DNA of 64,000 nucleotides from Anseranas semipalmata (lineage: Eukaryota; Chordata; Aves; Anseriformes; Anseranatidae): NCBI GenBank assembly GCA_013399115.1, contig VXAA01003334.1, positions 331,464 to 395,463 of the forward strand, in the 5' to 3' direction. Position 1 is the first letter of the stretch. The number at the start of each line of letters is the position of its first letter. The translations under genes and the position numbers were made by a program. Shown here one piece after another: positions 1 to 12,290 of the stretch. A model generated the notes under the pieces. It saw only the letters and a list, made by a program, of their open reading frames with translations, searched no databases and had not been told where the DNA came from.

Positions 1-436
1 GTGGCCTGGGACACCTCCCACCAGAACAGGTTGCCCAGGGCCCCATCCAACCTGGCCTTGAACACCTCCAGGGATGGGGCATCCACAGCTTCTCTGGGCA
101 GCCTGTTCCAGTGCTTCACCACCCTCTGAGTAAAGAATTTCCTCCTAACATCTAATCTACATCTACCCTCTTTTAGTTTAAAACCATTCCCCCTTGTCAT
201 ACATTCCCTGACACAGAGTCCCTCCCCACCTTTCCTGTAGCCCCCCTTTAGGTACTGGAAGGCTGCTATAAGGTCTCCCCAGAGCCTTCTCTTCTCCAGG
301 CTGAACAACCCCAACTCCCTCAGCCTGCCTTCATAAGAGAGGTGCTCCAGCTCTCTGAGCGTCCTCATGGCCCTCCTCTGGACTTGCTCCTTCTTATATT
401 GGGGGACCCAGAGCTGAACACAGTACCTCCAGAGAT
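1..436 (-). repeat. CR1 LINE fragment, cut by the left window edge
   Basis: Read on the minus strand, this is the familiar avian CR1 3' region. It has the block for 'group of genes compared ... accompanied by GGAACAGGCTGCCCAG' near 90-112, the CCCTGGAGGTGTTCAAGGCC block near 58-77, and an upstream part with GGAGAAGAGAAGGCTC near 285-300 and AGAGGAGGGCCATGAGGA near 365-382. The 3' tail lies beyond the left edge. The right limit near 436 is where similarity to the family fades, so it is approximate. The copy is 5' truncated and has no intact reverse transcriptase reading frame. Confidence 0.9.
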
Positions 437-1514
437 GGAGTCAGTCCTTCTCTAGAAGCTGTCTCCCAGTGATTGCATTTGTGGACACCTCTAGTGTGGA
501 CTTTGCTCTTTTGATTGACCAAACACACTTTGATGAGGACTTTGTTGAGGAAGAATACAGCATTTGGATCTAAAACAGTGAGGCTATATGACATCAGTGT
601 AGCCAAGGGAATGGGTTAAAAGTAGGGTATCTGGTACATCTCAGATATTAACTGCAAAGGGCAAACCATTCCCCTACAGAAATTTTAGGATTCCTAGGAG
701 TTACCAAAAAGATCTTTTCTTGGTGTAATGTTTCTCATTATCCTTTTTATTAGTACTACTTTCTGGAAGGAACTCTAAAATAGTTTCCCGTAAAAATGGT
801 GAAGTGATACATTGTGATGAGAGCAGAATGTTTGTGTAGGAAAATTTACCCATATTCATCAAAATCATACATAGTCAAATCCAAAAAAAAAAAAAAAAAG
901 TCTCCAGAAATGCAAAATTTATCCCTGCTACCTCCTCTTGTAAGAAAAAGATCCAATATCCTGCAATCCTTAGGCAATGAAATGATTTGGGAACCATGGT
1001 AATTAATAAAATCACCACAATCTTCAAGGGCAACTGGATAGTGAGAAGCGTAGATATGGAGGCATGAACGATGCAGAACAAAAAAGGAACAGCAAGGTGG
1101 TACTCCCCTCTCAAAATGCAGTGTAGTAAGGCCACTGCAGAGGGCTGACTGCCTGTGTCTCTGCTAGTAAATCACAAGCACCCTGTGCTACCCACTAGCA
1201 CTGAGGATGGCTGGCATGAAATGGTCCATGTCCATGCCTGTAAACTATCTTAATTTCTAAACCACAGTGGCTGCAACAAGCTGCTTACTGGGAATGGCCG
1301 CTGGCTTGTGCTAACCCCAAACCGTGCTCAGACATTGTCTGGCCAAAGCCAATCTGTCTCATTGATCCAGGCCAAAACCACAGCAGAGCCTATGCTAACA
1401 ATTTCACACTAGGGGCAACCAAGTTCAAGTGCCCAGAAACATTTCCTGTTTAATTTACTACTCTAGATGTAGCCAATGTGTCTGGACTCAATATATGCAT
1501 TGGGAGGATGATGT
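437..1514. other. Intergenic stretch, no gene seen
   Basis: No reading frame with recognisable homology and no RNA gene is seen. It contains a 17-base A run at 883-899. The short frames here are of the length expected by chance. Confidence 0.6.
883..899 (+). repeat. Poly(A) tract, 17 bases
   Basis: Uninterrupted run of 17 A. No AATAAA lies just upstream and no gene-like sequence precedes it, so it is taken as a simple repeat and not the tail of a processed retrocopy. Confidence 0.9.
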
Positions 1515-1995
1515 TGAAAAATGGGAAGAAGCTCAGAAGAGGGCCACAAAAGTAATTTGTTGTCTATAAAACTTAGTGAGATACTCAGAGAGCTCTATTT
1601 ATTAAGTTTATTTAAGAGACCAAAAGGTGTTTTTCATGATCTAGAAGTATCTGTATAGGAGAAAGATTTCCTGTAGACAACTACTCTATACTTCAGGAGG
1701 AAAAAACATGCTGATATCCAGTTCCTTTAAATGGGAGCTAGATAAATTCAAGCTGTAAATAAGGCACATTTTTAAGCATTAGGGGAATTAACTATAGAAC
1801 GAATTAACAAGTGCTCTGATGGATTCTTCATCATGTGTGATCCTTAATTTAATTTGTTTCTAAAAAACATCTCATGGATACAACAGATGCTTGGGGCCTC
1901 ATAAGGAAACAGCATTTGAGTTTCTTTGACTTGTGTTATACAAAAAAACAGACTCGATAATCACACTGGTACCTTCTGATTTTGAATTTATGATG
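1515..1995 (+). repeat. Ancient, diverged CR1-type LINE remnant
   Basis: On the plus strand several blocks resemble an old amniote CR1 3' region in the right order: a CAGAAGAGGGCCACAAAA block near 1535-1552, a GAGCTAGATAAATTCAAGCT block near 1735-1755, AATAAGGCACATTTTTAA near 1758-1776, a GATGGATTCTTCATC block near 1818-1832, and an end block TGTTATAC...CAGACTCGATAATCAC followed by CCTTCTGATTTTGAA near 1933-1988. Many substitutions and small indels mark it as much older than the other CR1 copies in the window. Boundaries are approximate. No coding capacity remains. Confidence 0.75.
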
Positions 1996-2055
1996 AAAAA
2001 AACAAACACTGTCAATACCTCTAAAGTATGCATGGGTAGACTTCCTGATAGTTCT

Positions 2056-2093
2056 AAAAAAGAGAAAGAGAGAGAGAGAAAGAAAGAAAGAAA
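2056..2093 (+). repeat. Purine-only AG/AAAG microsatellite
   Basis: A run made almost only of A and G, with AG dinucleotide and AAAG tetranucleotide units. A polypurine run of this kind can adopt a triplex (H-DNA) form, but it is short. Confidence 0.9.
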
Positions 2094-2691
2094 CAAGTTG
2101 TGTGTGTACTCGTGTACCCGTAATCCGAGCTATGTAACCAAACAGGAGCAATTTAGGCAGAAATTACTGTCCTTCATAGGTGCCAGCCACCAGCCAGAAT
2201 AAAACTGCTGTGAAACAAATGAAGTCATTGTTGACTTAGCTGTGCAGAAACTACCTGGTCTTATAGATACAAATGTATTGACTCTGCCCTTTCTAGCTGG
2301 CTGAAGAAAGCAAGATTCACTCTACCTGTCACCTATTTTTCACTGAGAGCACTGGAGTTTCCTCACCAAGGAAATTTGCAGGATTTTTGCCCAAGAGATG
2401 TTTGCATATCCCAACCCAAACGTAGCATGAGCTAATTGGCATGCTCTACCTTCCCTCAGATACAAAAATACAGCTATGATCCATATTATTGTTGTATAAA
2501 CAACACAATAGCTGAATTTAGATCTTTGCAATGTTTTCTGCTTGGATAACAAACTGATGACACAGACAGATGGGTTTCATTACAACATCAATTTATTCAT
2601 GAAGCAAAGGTACAGAGGTGAATTCGCTGGAGGGAGTTAGAGGAACAGAGCTCCTTACCAGCCCTTTTCTGTGTAGTGGTTGTTTTTCCCT

Positions 2692-3456
2692 CTAACATGA
2701 AGTGAAACAACTGGAGAGCTTTTTCGTTCCCGATGACCATTCCCCATTTTCTTGAACAGTTATGGGAATAAAGCTACAAGCACTCAGTGTTATCCTTTTC
2801 CAGGCCCTCATCCCTGACCCACAAGACAACCTGTGGTGATGGCACAGGGAAAAGCCCACGCCTCTCCCGTGTCTCATGTCAGACAGTGAGAACCTGGTAT
2901 ATTCTGCACTGCCCAGGTAACTTCTGCTCCCCTTCAGGGACACCACCAAAAATGTATATTTGTCAGAGCCACTGCAGGGCTCCCTCCAAGCTCTCTGCAA
3001 AACGTTCTCTTCCTTGCTAAATCCCCACGCAGCCCCCAAAGAGACCTCTGGGCTCTCTTGGGTCACTGGGCTGCCAGACAGCCCCAGGTGCTGGCACAGT
3101 TTGCAGACGGTGGAGTTGCAAGCAAAAGGCTTTTGCAGCTGATTTTTCCATGCTGAGCCTTTGGCAGAATGTATCCTGGATCTACTTGTTTTAAAGAGGT
3201 CTGTAACCTTTGCCTTCTGATTCTTTAATAGCAGACATTGAGGCAATGTTACAAAATGTGTATTGATCTCCAAAGTTATCTGGAGCAGTAAAATGAAAAT
3301 GTGAATGAATAACAGCTGAAAACAGGTTAGCAAAAAGAACTTTGCTGGGTGATTTCCAGGTGAAAGCCTGGAAGAAATACAGTTCATGTCCAGAAAACTT
3401 AAAATCTCAGCCCAGTTATGGAGTGCAGGAGGCAGCAGCAAAACCATGGAGATCAC
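2692..3456 (-). other. Unassigned 254-codon open reading frame
   Basis: This is the longest open frame in the window outside the GC-rich island. It begins with ATG and reads 254 codons without a stop on the minus strand. I recognise no family. Residues about 39-60 are strongly hydrophobic (FFLLTCFQLLF followed by IHIFILLLQ) and could be one membrane segment. The rest is rich in Ser, Cys and Lys with no visible motif. A minus-strand AATAAA lies at 2592-2597, about 95 bases past the stop, but this hexamer is common by chance. No intron signals or GC-rich promoter stand out. It is most likely a chance frame or part of a noncoding transcript; a lineage-specific gene is possible but unsupported. 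Confidence 0.15.
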
Positions 3457-5457
3457 TCTTCCATGAAGGAGAAGTTAGAGAGGAAAGCCTACAGACAAGC
3501 TATGGATGAAAGATTTATAATACATGTAGCAACACTATGGTCAGTGGATTAGAGGAATGCAACTTCAGCTGTGTTTCCCCTGCCAAAAAATGACAGCATG
3601 TACAGAGAGAAGCAGCCGAAGCTGGCTCTCCTGCTGTGAAATCGTGGTGATGCTGAGGCATGGGGAGAACCTACCCAGATGCAGTCTGACAAAGTCAGCC
3701 CTGACCCATGGGGCTGATTTCCACTACACGTGTCCAACAGACCCACAGTGCCATGTCCCCCCTCTCCATTTTACAGCAAGACAGCTATCTGGTCTAAACA
3801 TACTTTCCCTCACAGTAAAGAAATTGCCTTTGTGTAAGCTTTTGCTTGGAAGATAGTAAGCTCATTCTAAGACACACATCTCTTTACACAGAGCAATCAT
3901 TTATCCCGCTGCCCAAATTACCTCCACACCAGGAATCAGCTGGAAATGTAAATATCCTGTCTGCAAAACTTCAAATATAAAAATGGGGTGGGGAAGGGAG
4001 AGAAATCCTGGCAAAGCTTGCGGTTTCTGAATGGCTGGATTATATTAATTTGGTTACTGGGATTCCTCAGCTTGAAGCAGTGTCACTCCAGGAGGAATGG
4101 TATCTGTGATACTGCCTCCTGGCTCTGCGTGCTTCTTGAGTATGCATGTTCTGTCCAGCACTTTATAATGATGACAAAAACCTCTGGAAATTGAAAAGAA
4201 TTTAAGGCTATAAATAGGTTTTAAAAATGAGATTCCTCTGAACATTTACATTTTGCATTGGTGGAGATGTCAGGTTAATGATTCATTTAGAATAACAAAC
4301 AGCCACCTCAGATGACAAATTTTGTAAGATCTAATAAGGCAGGTGGGTTTCATCTTCTTATTTCTATAACTGTTACTGCACAGAACTAAGCCAGGATTTA
4401 TCTCCACCAGTATTGATGACTTTTGTAGTTGAGTGTAATCTACTCAGTCAGTAATTAAATGTCCTGGTTTATACACAGAGACATCGTACACTTTGCATTG
4501 TGTGACTTATAGTGTATAGGTTATTTTAATGTTTCTTTTCTCTTTCTTGTTGCTCTAGTGTCTAGGGATTGCTTGATGCCTTGTAATGTTTTATTATGGA
4601 GCAAATTATTTCTGACATTTTCTAGATGGGGATTTAGATAAAATAAAATCTATGCTGAACAATAAGGAATTAATGTCTCAGCATTAACCTAGCATGCAAC
4701 AGTTGATAGTCACTAGGACCACGACCTGCTTCCTAGAGACTTCAGGCGCCCAGATGAGGTTACCTAGCCTGCCCTTCTCAGGCATTAAAGCAGCCTAATC
4801 CCAAATTGTGCAGTAGAATCTTTGCAGCATGTTTTTTAAAGACATTTTTAGCATAAGCTCCTAATGCCAGACAAATACATTTGAAAAACAATATAAAATT
4901 ACTAGCATGTCAGTCGGGAAACAAGCTCCAAACAGCCAGGGCAGCGTGAATCAGCCACTGGAGTAACTTCAGCTGTTCCCTGGGGAGCTCTGCATCGGAG
5001 CAGAGCTCCCTGCGAATGCACTGGAACCACACGCAGCAGCGCAAATCAGTGGCCAAACATCTGTATTCCTCAAAAAACTCACCTTTTTCTGGGATGCAGG
5101 GATATGCATGGCCTGAAAAGATGGGTTTGCCATGCCTGGCACCAAGTCCCCGAGACACCATGTTTGCAGGGTCTTACGGAATTCCAAGTCAGGCTCAGCT
5201 TAATGGTTGAAAGAATGGGCTTTGAACAGCCTCTCATCTGCACAAGCTGAGGCAGGCTGGTGGATATCTGTGAGTTTGAGGCTAAGATTATTTATTGGCT
5301 TAAGCATTTTTCCTAAAGGTGTTGGAAAAAGAAACTATGATGGGGCCACACATTCATGGACTATGCAATGTTATATTTTATTCACGTTTATTGCATTCAT
5401 TAACAAAAATGCCTCATTAAACACATAAAAGTATTTCCCCTCCAAGTATGTTTACCT

Positions 5458-5495
5458 TATATATATATATTTATATAATTTCTCCATATATATTT
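5458..5495. repeat. AT dinucleotide-rich tract
   Basis: Alternating T and A (TATATATATATA and variants) with a short interruption. It is a low-complexity, easily melted tract with no gene association seen. Confidence 0.85.
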
Positions 5496-5994
5496 TAACA
5501 CAGAAAAACAAGTAAACATTGACATAAGATATTGCACTCTGTTGAACTCTAATTATCTAAAGTATTTTTTCAAAAGTCTTTCTTTCACAAAGTCTTTGTG
5601 AAGCCTTAAAACATTCAAGTTTGTTCCTTTTTAGAAGAAAATCAGATTTCAAAATCTTCAGCAGAATGGAACATCCATTCTTCCCCCAGATCTAAATGCT
5701 GGTAATATAAATTCTGCAAATACAGTACTATTATTCACAACAGAGCTCCCTTAGCTCTGCAGAAATGAAGGAAATAATTTACAAAAACACACACACAAAA
5801 GCAAGCCCACAACTTAGAAAGTCTGTGAGTATATGAGACTATATCATAGGCTGAGACCCATTCAGGGGGAAGATGCAGTGTGCCCATATTGATGCTCCTG
5901 GCTACTACCTTGGGAATGCCACAGCAAGAGGGGCCACATTTTCCCTAGTCCTCAGTATAGTGGCCCCCCAGATCAGGGCTGTTTGAAAAGTTTT

Positions 5995-6165
5995 AAAAGC
6001 TGGAATTGCTATGGTGCACAAGGCAGCGGGGGCTCCCCAGCGCAACGGGGCGGTGGATTTTGCCCTTCCCTCCCCGGGTCCGTCAGGAGCCCCATCACAT
6101 CAGCTCTGGAGCCTGTGGCCAACGGGGTCGGCCACCGAAGGCTTTAGGTGAAAGTTGTGGGAGTT
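5995..6165. other. Isolated GC-rich, CpG-bearing patch
   Basis: This short stretch stands out from its AT-rich surroundings by GC content and by several CpG pairs (for example in GCAACGGGGCGG and GGGGTCGGCCACCG). An 80-codon plus-strand frame covers it but matches nothing I recognise. It could be a decayed retroelement piece or a small regulatory element; nothing in the sequence decides between these. Confidence 0.35.
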
Positions 6166-6361
6166 GTGGAGTTGGATGTGGTGATGTTATATGCTTGAAC
6201 ACGTCTGTCTGCATTTATTATGCTTCTGGGCAGCTATTTCCTGCATAGGCTGTTATTCAAAATAGCTGACAGACATTATAGACCTCAAGAGCTGTATTTT
6301 TTTTTAATTTAGTCTAAAGATATGCAATATACTATTAAATGAGGCTTAATGGAGAAATAGG

Positions 6362-6378
6362 AAAAAAAAAAAAAAAAA
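6362..6378 (+). repeat. Poly(A) tract, 17 bases
   Basis: Uninterrupted A run, preceded by AT-rich DNA and without a recognisable retrocopied gene upstream. Confidence 0.9.
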
Positions 6379-7011
6379 CATTTAAAGGCATCTGCTGTGT
6401 GCCATTAGCGACTACCTTTCAAACTTACATGATGTGAGTCAAATTTCCCTCAATTGAACCTGACTGGTAGTTAATGAAACTGCAGCCATTTTGGCCATGT
6501 AAGTTTAAATGGATAAACTTAAAGAGCTAAAGAGCAAAGTCACCTCTGGTTATAAGCAACCCTGGGAGGAGCACAGATGCCTTTCTTCATACATGGGTAG
6601 GAAGAGCTAGTGAACTGATAGATAAAATTCAGATGGACACAAGGTTCACTTCCTCATCCCCCAAAGTTTACAAGAATCTTTTCAGCCACTGTACAGTGTA
6701 TTAGGGGAGAGATTTGTCTCTGTTTTCTTCCTTTATCGACTCAGGACTGTAGAGTTAAATTCACAAGCCAAATGCACTTACCCACTTGCACTATTTTTCT
6801 TTTCAAGTTATAATCCTGACAGTTTTAAATTTTACTATAAAAAAAAATTACCTGAAGCTGAGAGTTTTATACATTTTGGACTTTTTCCTGCCCAATCTAT
6901 TGATTTAAAGCAATTTGGGTATAGCTATATTAGCATTCTGTGAATTATTTTGTTGTGTAGCAGACTGCAAAAAGAGCAGTCTGAAGGATGCATTAATAAT
7001 AATAAAGTTGA

Positions 7012-7031
7012 TGGTGTGATGTGATGTGATA
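7012..7031 (+). repeat. GATGT pentanucleotide microsatellite
   Basis: About three and a half copies of a GTGAT/GATGT unit in tandem. Confidence 0.75.
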
Positions 7032-8554
7032 GTAAAAGGTGGTTTAAGCAGTGTTATTTGGGGTAATTATAATTAGTGGTAGTCATTTAAAGGTCCCAGC
7101 ATGTGTTTTGTAAGAGGAGAAATGTTAACCCTAGTGTCCTGGCCAGTTTCCAGCATAAGCAATTACATTCTCCCCACAGTAGTTAAAAACCCCTTGTTGC
7201 TTCAATTAGGTATGGTATTCTTCAGTTTCTCTCTGAGAGCTGTTGAGTTGTGTTACTGGCGCTGTTATATAGCTGTTGCGTTCCAGCCGAGAGGTCCCAG
7301 TATTTTAGTTATAAATGAAGTGTTCCCTGCCTGTAAAAGGCTTCTGTAGAGTAGTCTCTGAGCACCGCATAAATCAATAAACAACAGATGCACTTGATAT
7401 TGTACACTGACTTGAGGCCTGGAGAAAAAAATGAAAGGGAAGAATGGTACTGGAAGAAGGGTAACACCAGGTTATGAATAAAACATGCACACTATCTGCA
7501 TGCAGGGTACAGAGGAGGGAAAAAGGGCAAGGAAAGTAACAATGGGCTTGGTCCTGGAGGAGAAAAACAAACAAAGTCCAGAAAAACTGATTCAGCATTG
7601 AGTCATCCAGATAGTATCCAAAGGGAGCTTACTCCAGCTTATTTTAGGCACTGAAATAGGAACAGTTAGTCTCCAGACTCCCTCTGTAATGAGTGACAGA
7701 GAGAAGAGAGCTTCAAAAAGCAACAGGATTGATATAAATTCCTTGTGTTGCTATAAAATGTCTTAAGTCTACTGATTTCTTGCGCGGGCAATTAAAACCT
7801 TGCTATCATAGTTGAAAGTCCTTCATATCTGCCGTTAGGTAGGATGTTCCTCAGTTTCCAAAGAACACTTGAGAAAAACCCTCCCATAACCTAAACAGTT
7901 CTTGAATACCCATCCTATATCCTACGGGTGTTTTGCAGCAAAATAATAATGTGACTATATCCCAAGAGATTTCCACACAGAAAATGATTAGTTACAGCCA
8001 GGACAGGAACGAATAGAGAGCATTAGAGACAAAATGTCAACAAAATATCTCTGTCCTATCTTGGCAACCTAGATCATCCTACTGAATAACCTGAACTTTT
8101 ATCCATCCATCTTTCTTCTACCTTTCTACTCGTATTGTTTTTTGTGAAATATCTGAATTCCATAATTAGAAACATACTATTGTGGTTTTGGACCATACAT
8201 AGAAGGAGGAGAGGAACACTATCAGAATTTCATCTGTGTGGTCTAGTTAATTGCCAGGGATGGGAGAGGGTGTTAAGGGTTTTTTTTTTTTTCCATTTTC
8301 ATAAAATGTGATGCTGTGGCAAGAAAGCTGCTGATATGACTGTTAAACAATCCTCATCCTCATTACCCAGTTCTTCTCTGGCTCTGTTCCCCTAATACTT
8401 CACATCCACATTGAGAGCTTTGAATATTCTGGGAGGCTGGAGTAGCTGTTCCTTCCCCAATGTCCTTGCAAAAGCCACCTGGCTAACTGTCCACTCTTCA
8501 GTAAGAGCTGTTGGTAAGAAATGAACCTACAGGTACAGGAGCTTGAGTTTCATG

Positions 8555-8597
8555 TTGTTGTGTTTTTTGTTTTTGTTTGTTTGTTTGTTTGTTTTCT
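8555..8597 (+). repeat. GTTT tetranucleotide microsatellite
   Basis: Tandem GTTT units with an impure leading part (GTTGTTGTG then a T run). It is a simple repeat. Confidence 0.9.
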
Positions 8598-10698
8598 AAT
8601 AGAAATATTACTGAGTGGACTGTTGAACCAGTGAGATTCAGCTGAGGTGTACTCGAAATGTATCAGACTGTGGCACAGCCCATGAGGAGGAGTTCTGCCA
8701 CGTTCAGCTGGAGCCTTCACACAGACCCATAGGGATACAGATTCAAAAAAACAAATTTCTATCAACATCACAAGACTGGCAGTGGGATCCCAAAGTGGAA
8801 TTAGATGTCACTCTTAAACACAAATTGTCAAATTCAAACTCATTAGCTTAACTTCTGTGCAGGAAAATATCTTTTATCACATTTTGTGTGTTTGGAAAAC
8901 TTCCTCTATAACCCTATAATTTTCATCTTCGTGAAGTTTTTTAGGACAGTTCAGCAAATTGCAAACCAGGATGTGTAACTGGACTAACAAAGTATGTCAG
9001 CTATGACCATCCTTTGTTGCTAGGTGATCTCACTTTTAGTTGGACCTTATATTTGCCTTCTACCTCAGACACTGGGCATGACCCATTAAACATCCCTGTC
9101 TTACAGCAATAAGCCTTTGCCCCAACCATCTGTTTAGTTTATAATCCAATTTGAAGGAAAAACTGCTATACAGGACAAGCAGATCTCAAGAACTTAGCAG
9201 TGTTACCCAGGGAAAGGAAGGCAAGTTATGGCAAGCAAAGCTCCAGTTTATTTGCATCTTTTAATGATGCAGACAAGACGAAAATGACTTGCAATAGACC
9301 TGCTTCCTCATCTTATTTTGAGTAGAAAAAAATGTCTTTGCATTTTTTCCATCCTATTCCTACAGTTGCAGAAATAAGCATTTATCCGGAACCTGAGGAA
9401 GATGAAGAGGTACATTAATGCAGAAAGAACAGGACAGTCCATTTGTCTGTTCATTCCAATATTTGTAACTTCAGTACTTACAGGAAAGATGAACCCTTAT
9501 GACTTGGTCAATAGAGTGTTGAATGGTGTGGAACAAATGATAGATCACCTATATAACTCCAAAGATATTTTCTCCAAATGGTACCTAATCTACACCTGGC
9601 AGAGACAGGAGATAAAGTTACTTTAAATTTACCTAACAGTGGCAAAAAAATGTAGAGAAATCAGCTGGCAAAGAGCATGGGAAGGGAATATGGAGAAGAA
9701 CTGTAAGAAACTACAACTGCCCACCTTTTCTGCAGGACAGCAATGTCCACAGGTGGTTACTGTGCCTGTAACTGGGCAATCCTCTCTTTCAGAGAGCACA
9801 GGCAGGGTCCCACTGCCCCTTTAGCTGACAAGTCTTTCTAGGAGGAGATCTATCCCAACTTCAAGGAAACAAAGAAGCAACAGGCATTCCTGATGCAGGA
9901 CCTGTTGCAGTCACGAACAATGGTGAGTAAATGCAGGATTTTGCATGATATTTTCTTTGGGCTTGGCTGAAAGTTGAAACTCAAGATCACAGGAGACTTA
10001 GGGGTGATAATGAATCCTTCTGAGGCTGAGGAAACAGGGCTGTGTCATATTCAGGAATGCAGTTGTTTGCAGTTCTCTGCGCAGTTAGGTAATAAATACA
10101 TAGGAAGGTTGTGTCTCTACTACAGAAAACCTGTGTGGATTAGTGATAAATTACAGCAACATCATTCTATTCAATGATTAATAAGAAGAACATTTAACAC
10201 TAATGAGACAGCAGAACAGGAAGGGATATGATTGGGAAAAAATATCCTTCTATTTTGGAAAGGAAACAATGGATGTTCATATTACCATCCAGGCATTCTG
10301 TGCATATAAAACTCCAGTAAACTGCAGATCTAATTCTGCAGGCCCTATGGCTCAGGCTGTGGCAGCCCTAGTGGCAGAGCTGCATATTACTGGACCCCTC
10401 AGCAGAGCTGGTTCAAGTTGCAATGATGTAGCTGGTTTGCAAAAGGCCGCTGCCAAATTAGCAAGATCACCACACAACCTTGTAATTTTATGCCAGTATG
10501 AGCCAGAGCTGTGCCACTTGCTGCCTCACACTGCATCTAGCCTGCTGCTGGCCCACCTGGGAATGGTGAGATGCTAATCCTTTGGCACCTTGAGGGCTGC
10601 TAGGCTGCTTTCCTGAGGAGTCAGCCACTTCCTGAGAGACAGCATCACTGAATGGTGACACTGCAAGGCTGGGTCACCACTGGTACTTCTGCACAGTG

Positions 10699-10717
10699 AA
10701 AAAAAAAAAAAAAAAAA
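10699..10717 (+). repeat. Poly(A) tract, 19 bases
   Basis: Uninterrupted run of 19 A. The 200 bases upstream contain no polyadenylation signal or recognisable coding sequence, so there is no support for a processed pseudogene. Confidence 0.9.
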
Positions 10718-11895
10718 GTAACATTTCAACCTCCATCTGGGCAGCAACAGGAGCTTTGAATTGCACCTGGCTGCACTTGCACAGCAGCAGCACAACCAAA
10801 ACTATCTTCCTGAGATAAATCTGGCATGGCATAGGTATCAGAGCACAGCCAGTAGCATCAAGTTAAAGGAGCATGCACTACTGGGGCTGCTAGAACAACT
10901 CAGTGAGAACGACCAAGCTGCTGCCTGACCTGCAGAGGTTCTGTGTTCATCAGAAGTAATGATTACTGGCAGGCATTTATGCTACAAATGTGGGAGGAAG
11001 ACCAGTGTTGGGAGAACTTCTAGATAGATAAGATGGTCATGGAGATATAGGGTAAGCTTCCCCTTTACTTGGTTGGAGGTTGGACAGCCAATATGACAGT
11101 CCCACTCAGCATCAATGAAAGGGCTGCCTTGGTTGACAGCCCTTGAGTCACAGCACTCCCCTGTCTACCGGTTCCGACATGGAAATGAAAAGAGACATTT
11201 GCAGCAGTCCAGACCAGCCAGCACATATAATTCTCAGCCCTTACTGTGTCTAGATAATGGGCATGTGTGATCTTGGGCTTCCTCACGCAGAGTCCCACAG
11301 ATGCATTTGCTGTTGTCCATTTGATGCATATTCTTATTCTCCCTGCCCTACTAACCAAGGCACAGTTGCTCATTCAAAGAAGGGCTTCTGTTCTTATCAT
11401 TCTGTGGGCCATTGTAGGTCACTGCTAATACTTGAATATCACTTGTATCTGCTGTTTTGGCAAAGGGCACTTTACCATTCTGCTCTAACTGCTAACATGC
11501 AGACAGAGCAGTACTTGGGGTTGAACTACATAAAATACACCACTTGCTTCCTGACTCATAAGCCATTTACAGGCAACCTCATACACTGCCAGAGCTCTTC
11601 TGTGGCAATGACTTCAGCAGTGTCTGCATGGTTCTGAAGTATGTACTTGATCAGCTGACAAGATGGAGTGTCAGGCAGGAATTTAATCCCCACTGTTTTA
11701 CCTGGATCCCCTTTACTTGAACGATAGTCCTGAACAATATCTGTGATATCAGGAAGAGAAGAGAGCAGGTTTATTGGGTTTACATGGCAAGGGTTGGTAG
11801 CAGGGGGCTGCAGGGGCGGCCTCTGTGAGCAGAGCCCAGCAGCTGCCCCATGTCAGATCAGAGCCAGCTCCAGCCGGCTCCAAAAGGGACCCGCC

Positions 11896-11948
11896 NNNNN
11901 NNNNNNNNNNNNNNNNNNNNNNNNNNNNNNNNNNNNNNNNNNNNNNNN
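11896..11948. other. Assembly gap (53 N)
   Basis: A run of N inside the LTR. Reading frames that appear to cross this gap are not reliable. Confidence 0.99.
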
Positions 11949-11968
11949 CACGGAGCAGATCTCCACGC

Positions 11969-12290
11969 TGCTGCCATGGAGGAGCCCCCATGGAGCAGGT
12001 GGATGTGGCCTGAAGGAGGCTGCGGCCCATGGGAGCCCCCGCAGGAGCAGGCCCCGGGCCGGAGCTGCAGCCCGTGGAGAGGAGCCCACGCAGGAGCAGG
12101 AGGCCTGGCGGGAGCTGCCGCCCGTGGGGGAGCCATGTTGGAGCAGTTTGGTCCTGAGGGATGGACCCCGTGGTACGGACCCATATGGGAGCAGTTCTGG
12201 AAGAGCTGCAGCCTGTGGGAAGCCCACGCAGCATCAGTCTGGGAAGGACGGCATCCCGTGGGAGGGACCCCACGTGGAGCAGGGGCAGAG
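11969..12290 (+). repeat. Degenerate tandem units inside the LTR
   Basis: Short units recur about every 40-60 bases. Each combines a CCCGTGG or CCCATGG core, a CCACG or CCATG element and GGAGCAG (for example near 11989-11998, 12042-12049, 12089-12100, 12138-12146 and 12186-12195). The units have diverged. They explain the spurious proline- and glycine-rich frames predicted on both strands here. Confidence 0.6.

Larger units (their letters stand above)
3457..11770. other. Intergenic DNA, no gene recognised
   Basis: About 8.3 kb of mostly AT-leaning sequence. Open frames are short (none above about 126 codons) and none resembles a known protein family. Identified contents are simple repeats at 5458-5495, 6362-6378, 7012-7031, 8555-8597 and 10699-10717, and a small GC-rich, CpG-bearing patch at about 5995-6165. 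No tRNA-like cloverleaf or other RNA gene was seen. Confidence 0.55.

Noticed and set aside
883..10717. Poly(A) runs (883, 6362, 10699) as tails of processed pseudogenes
   Set aside because: No gene-derived sequence or AATAAA precedes them, and CR1-dominated bird genomes have few processed retrocopies.
10930..11740. Possible retroviral interior upstream of the LTR
   Set aside because: Minus-strand frames were read for polymerase or integrase motifs and none was found; stops are frequent.
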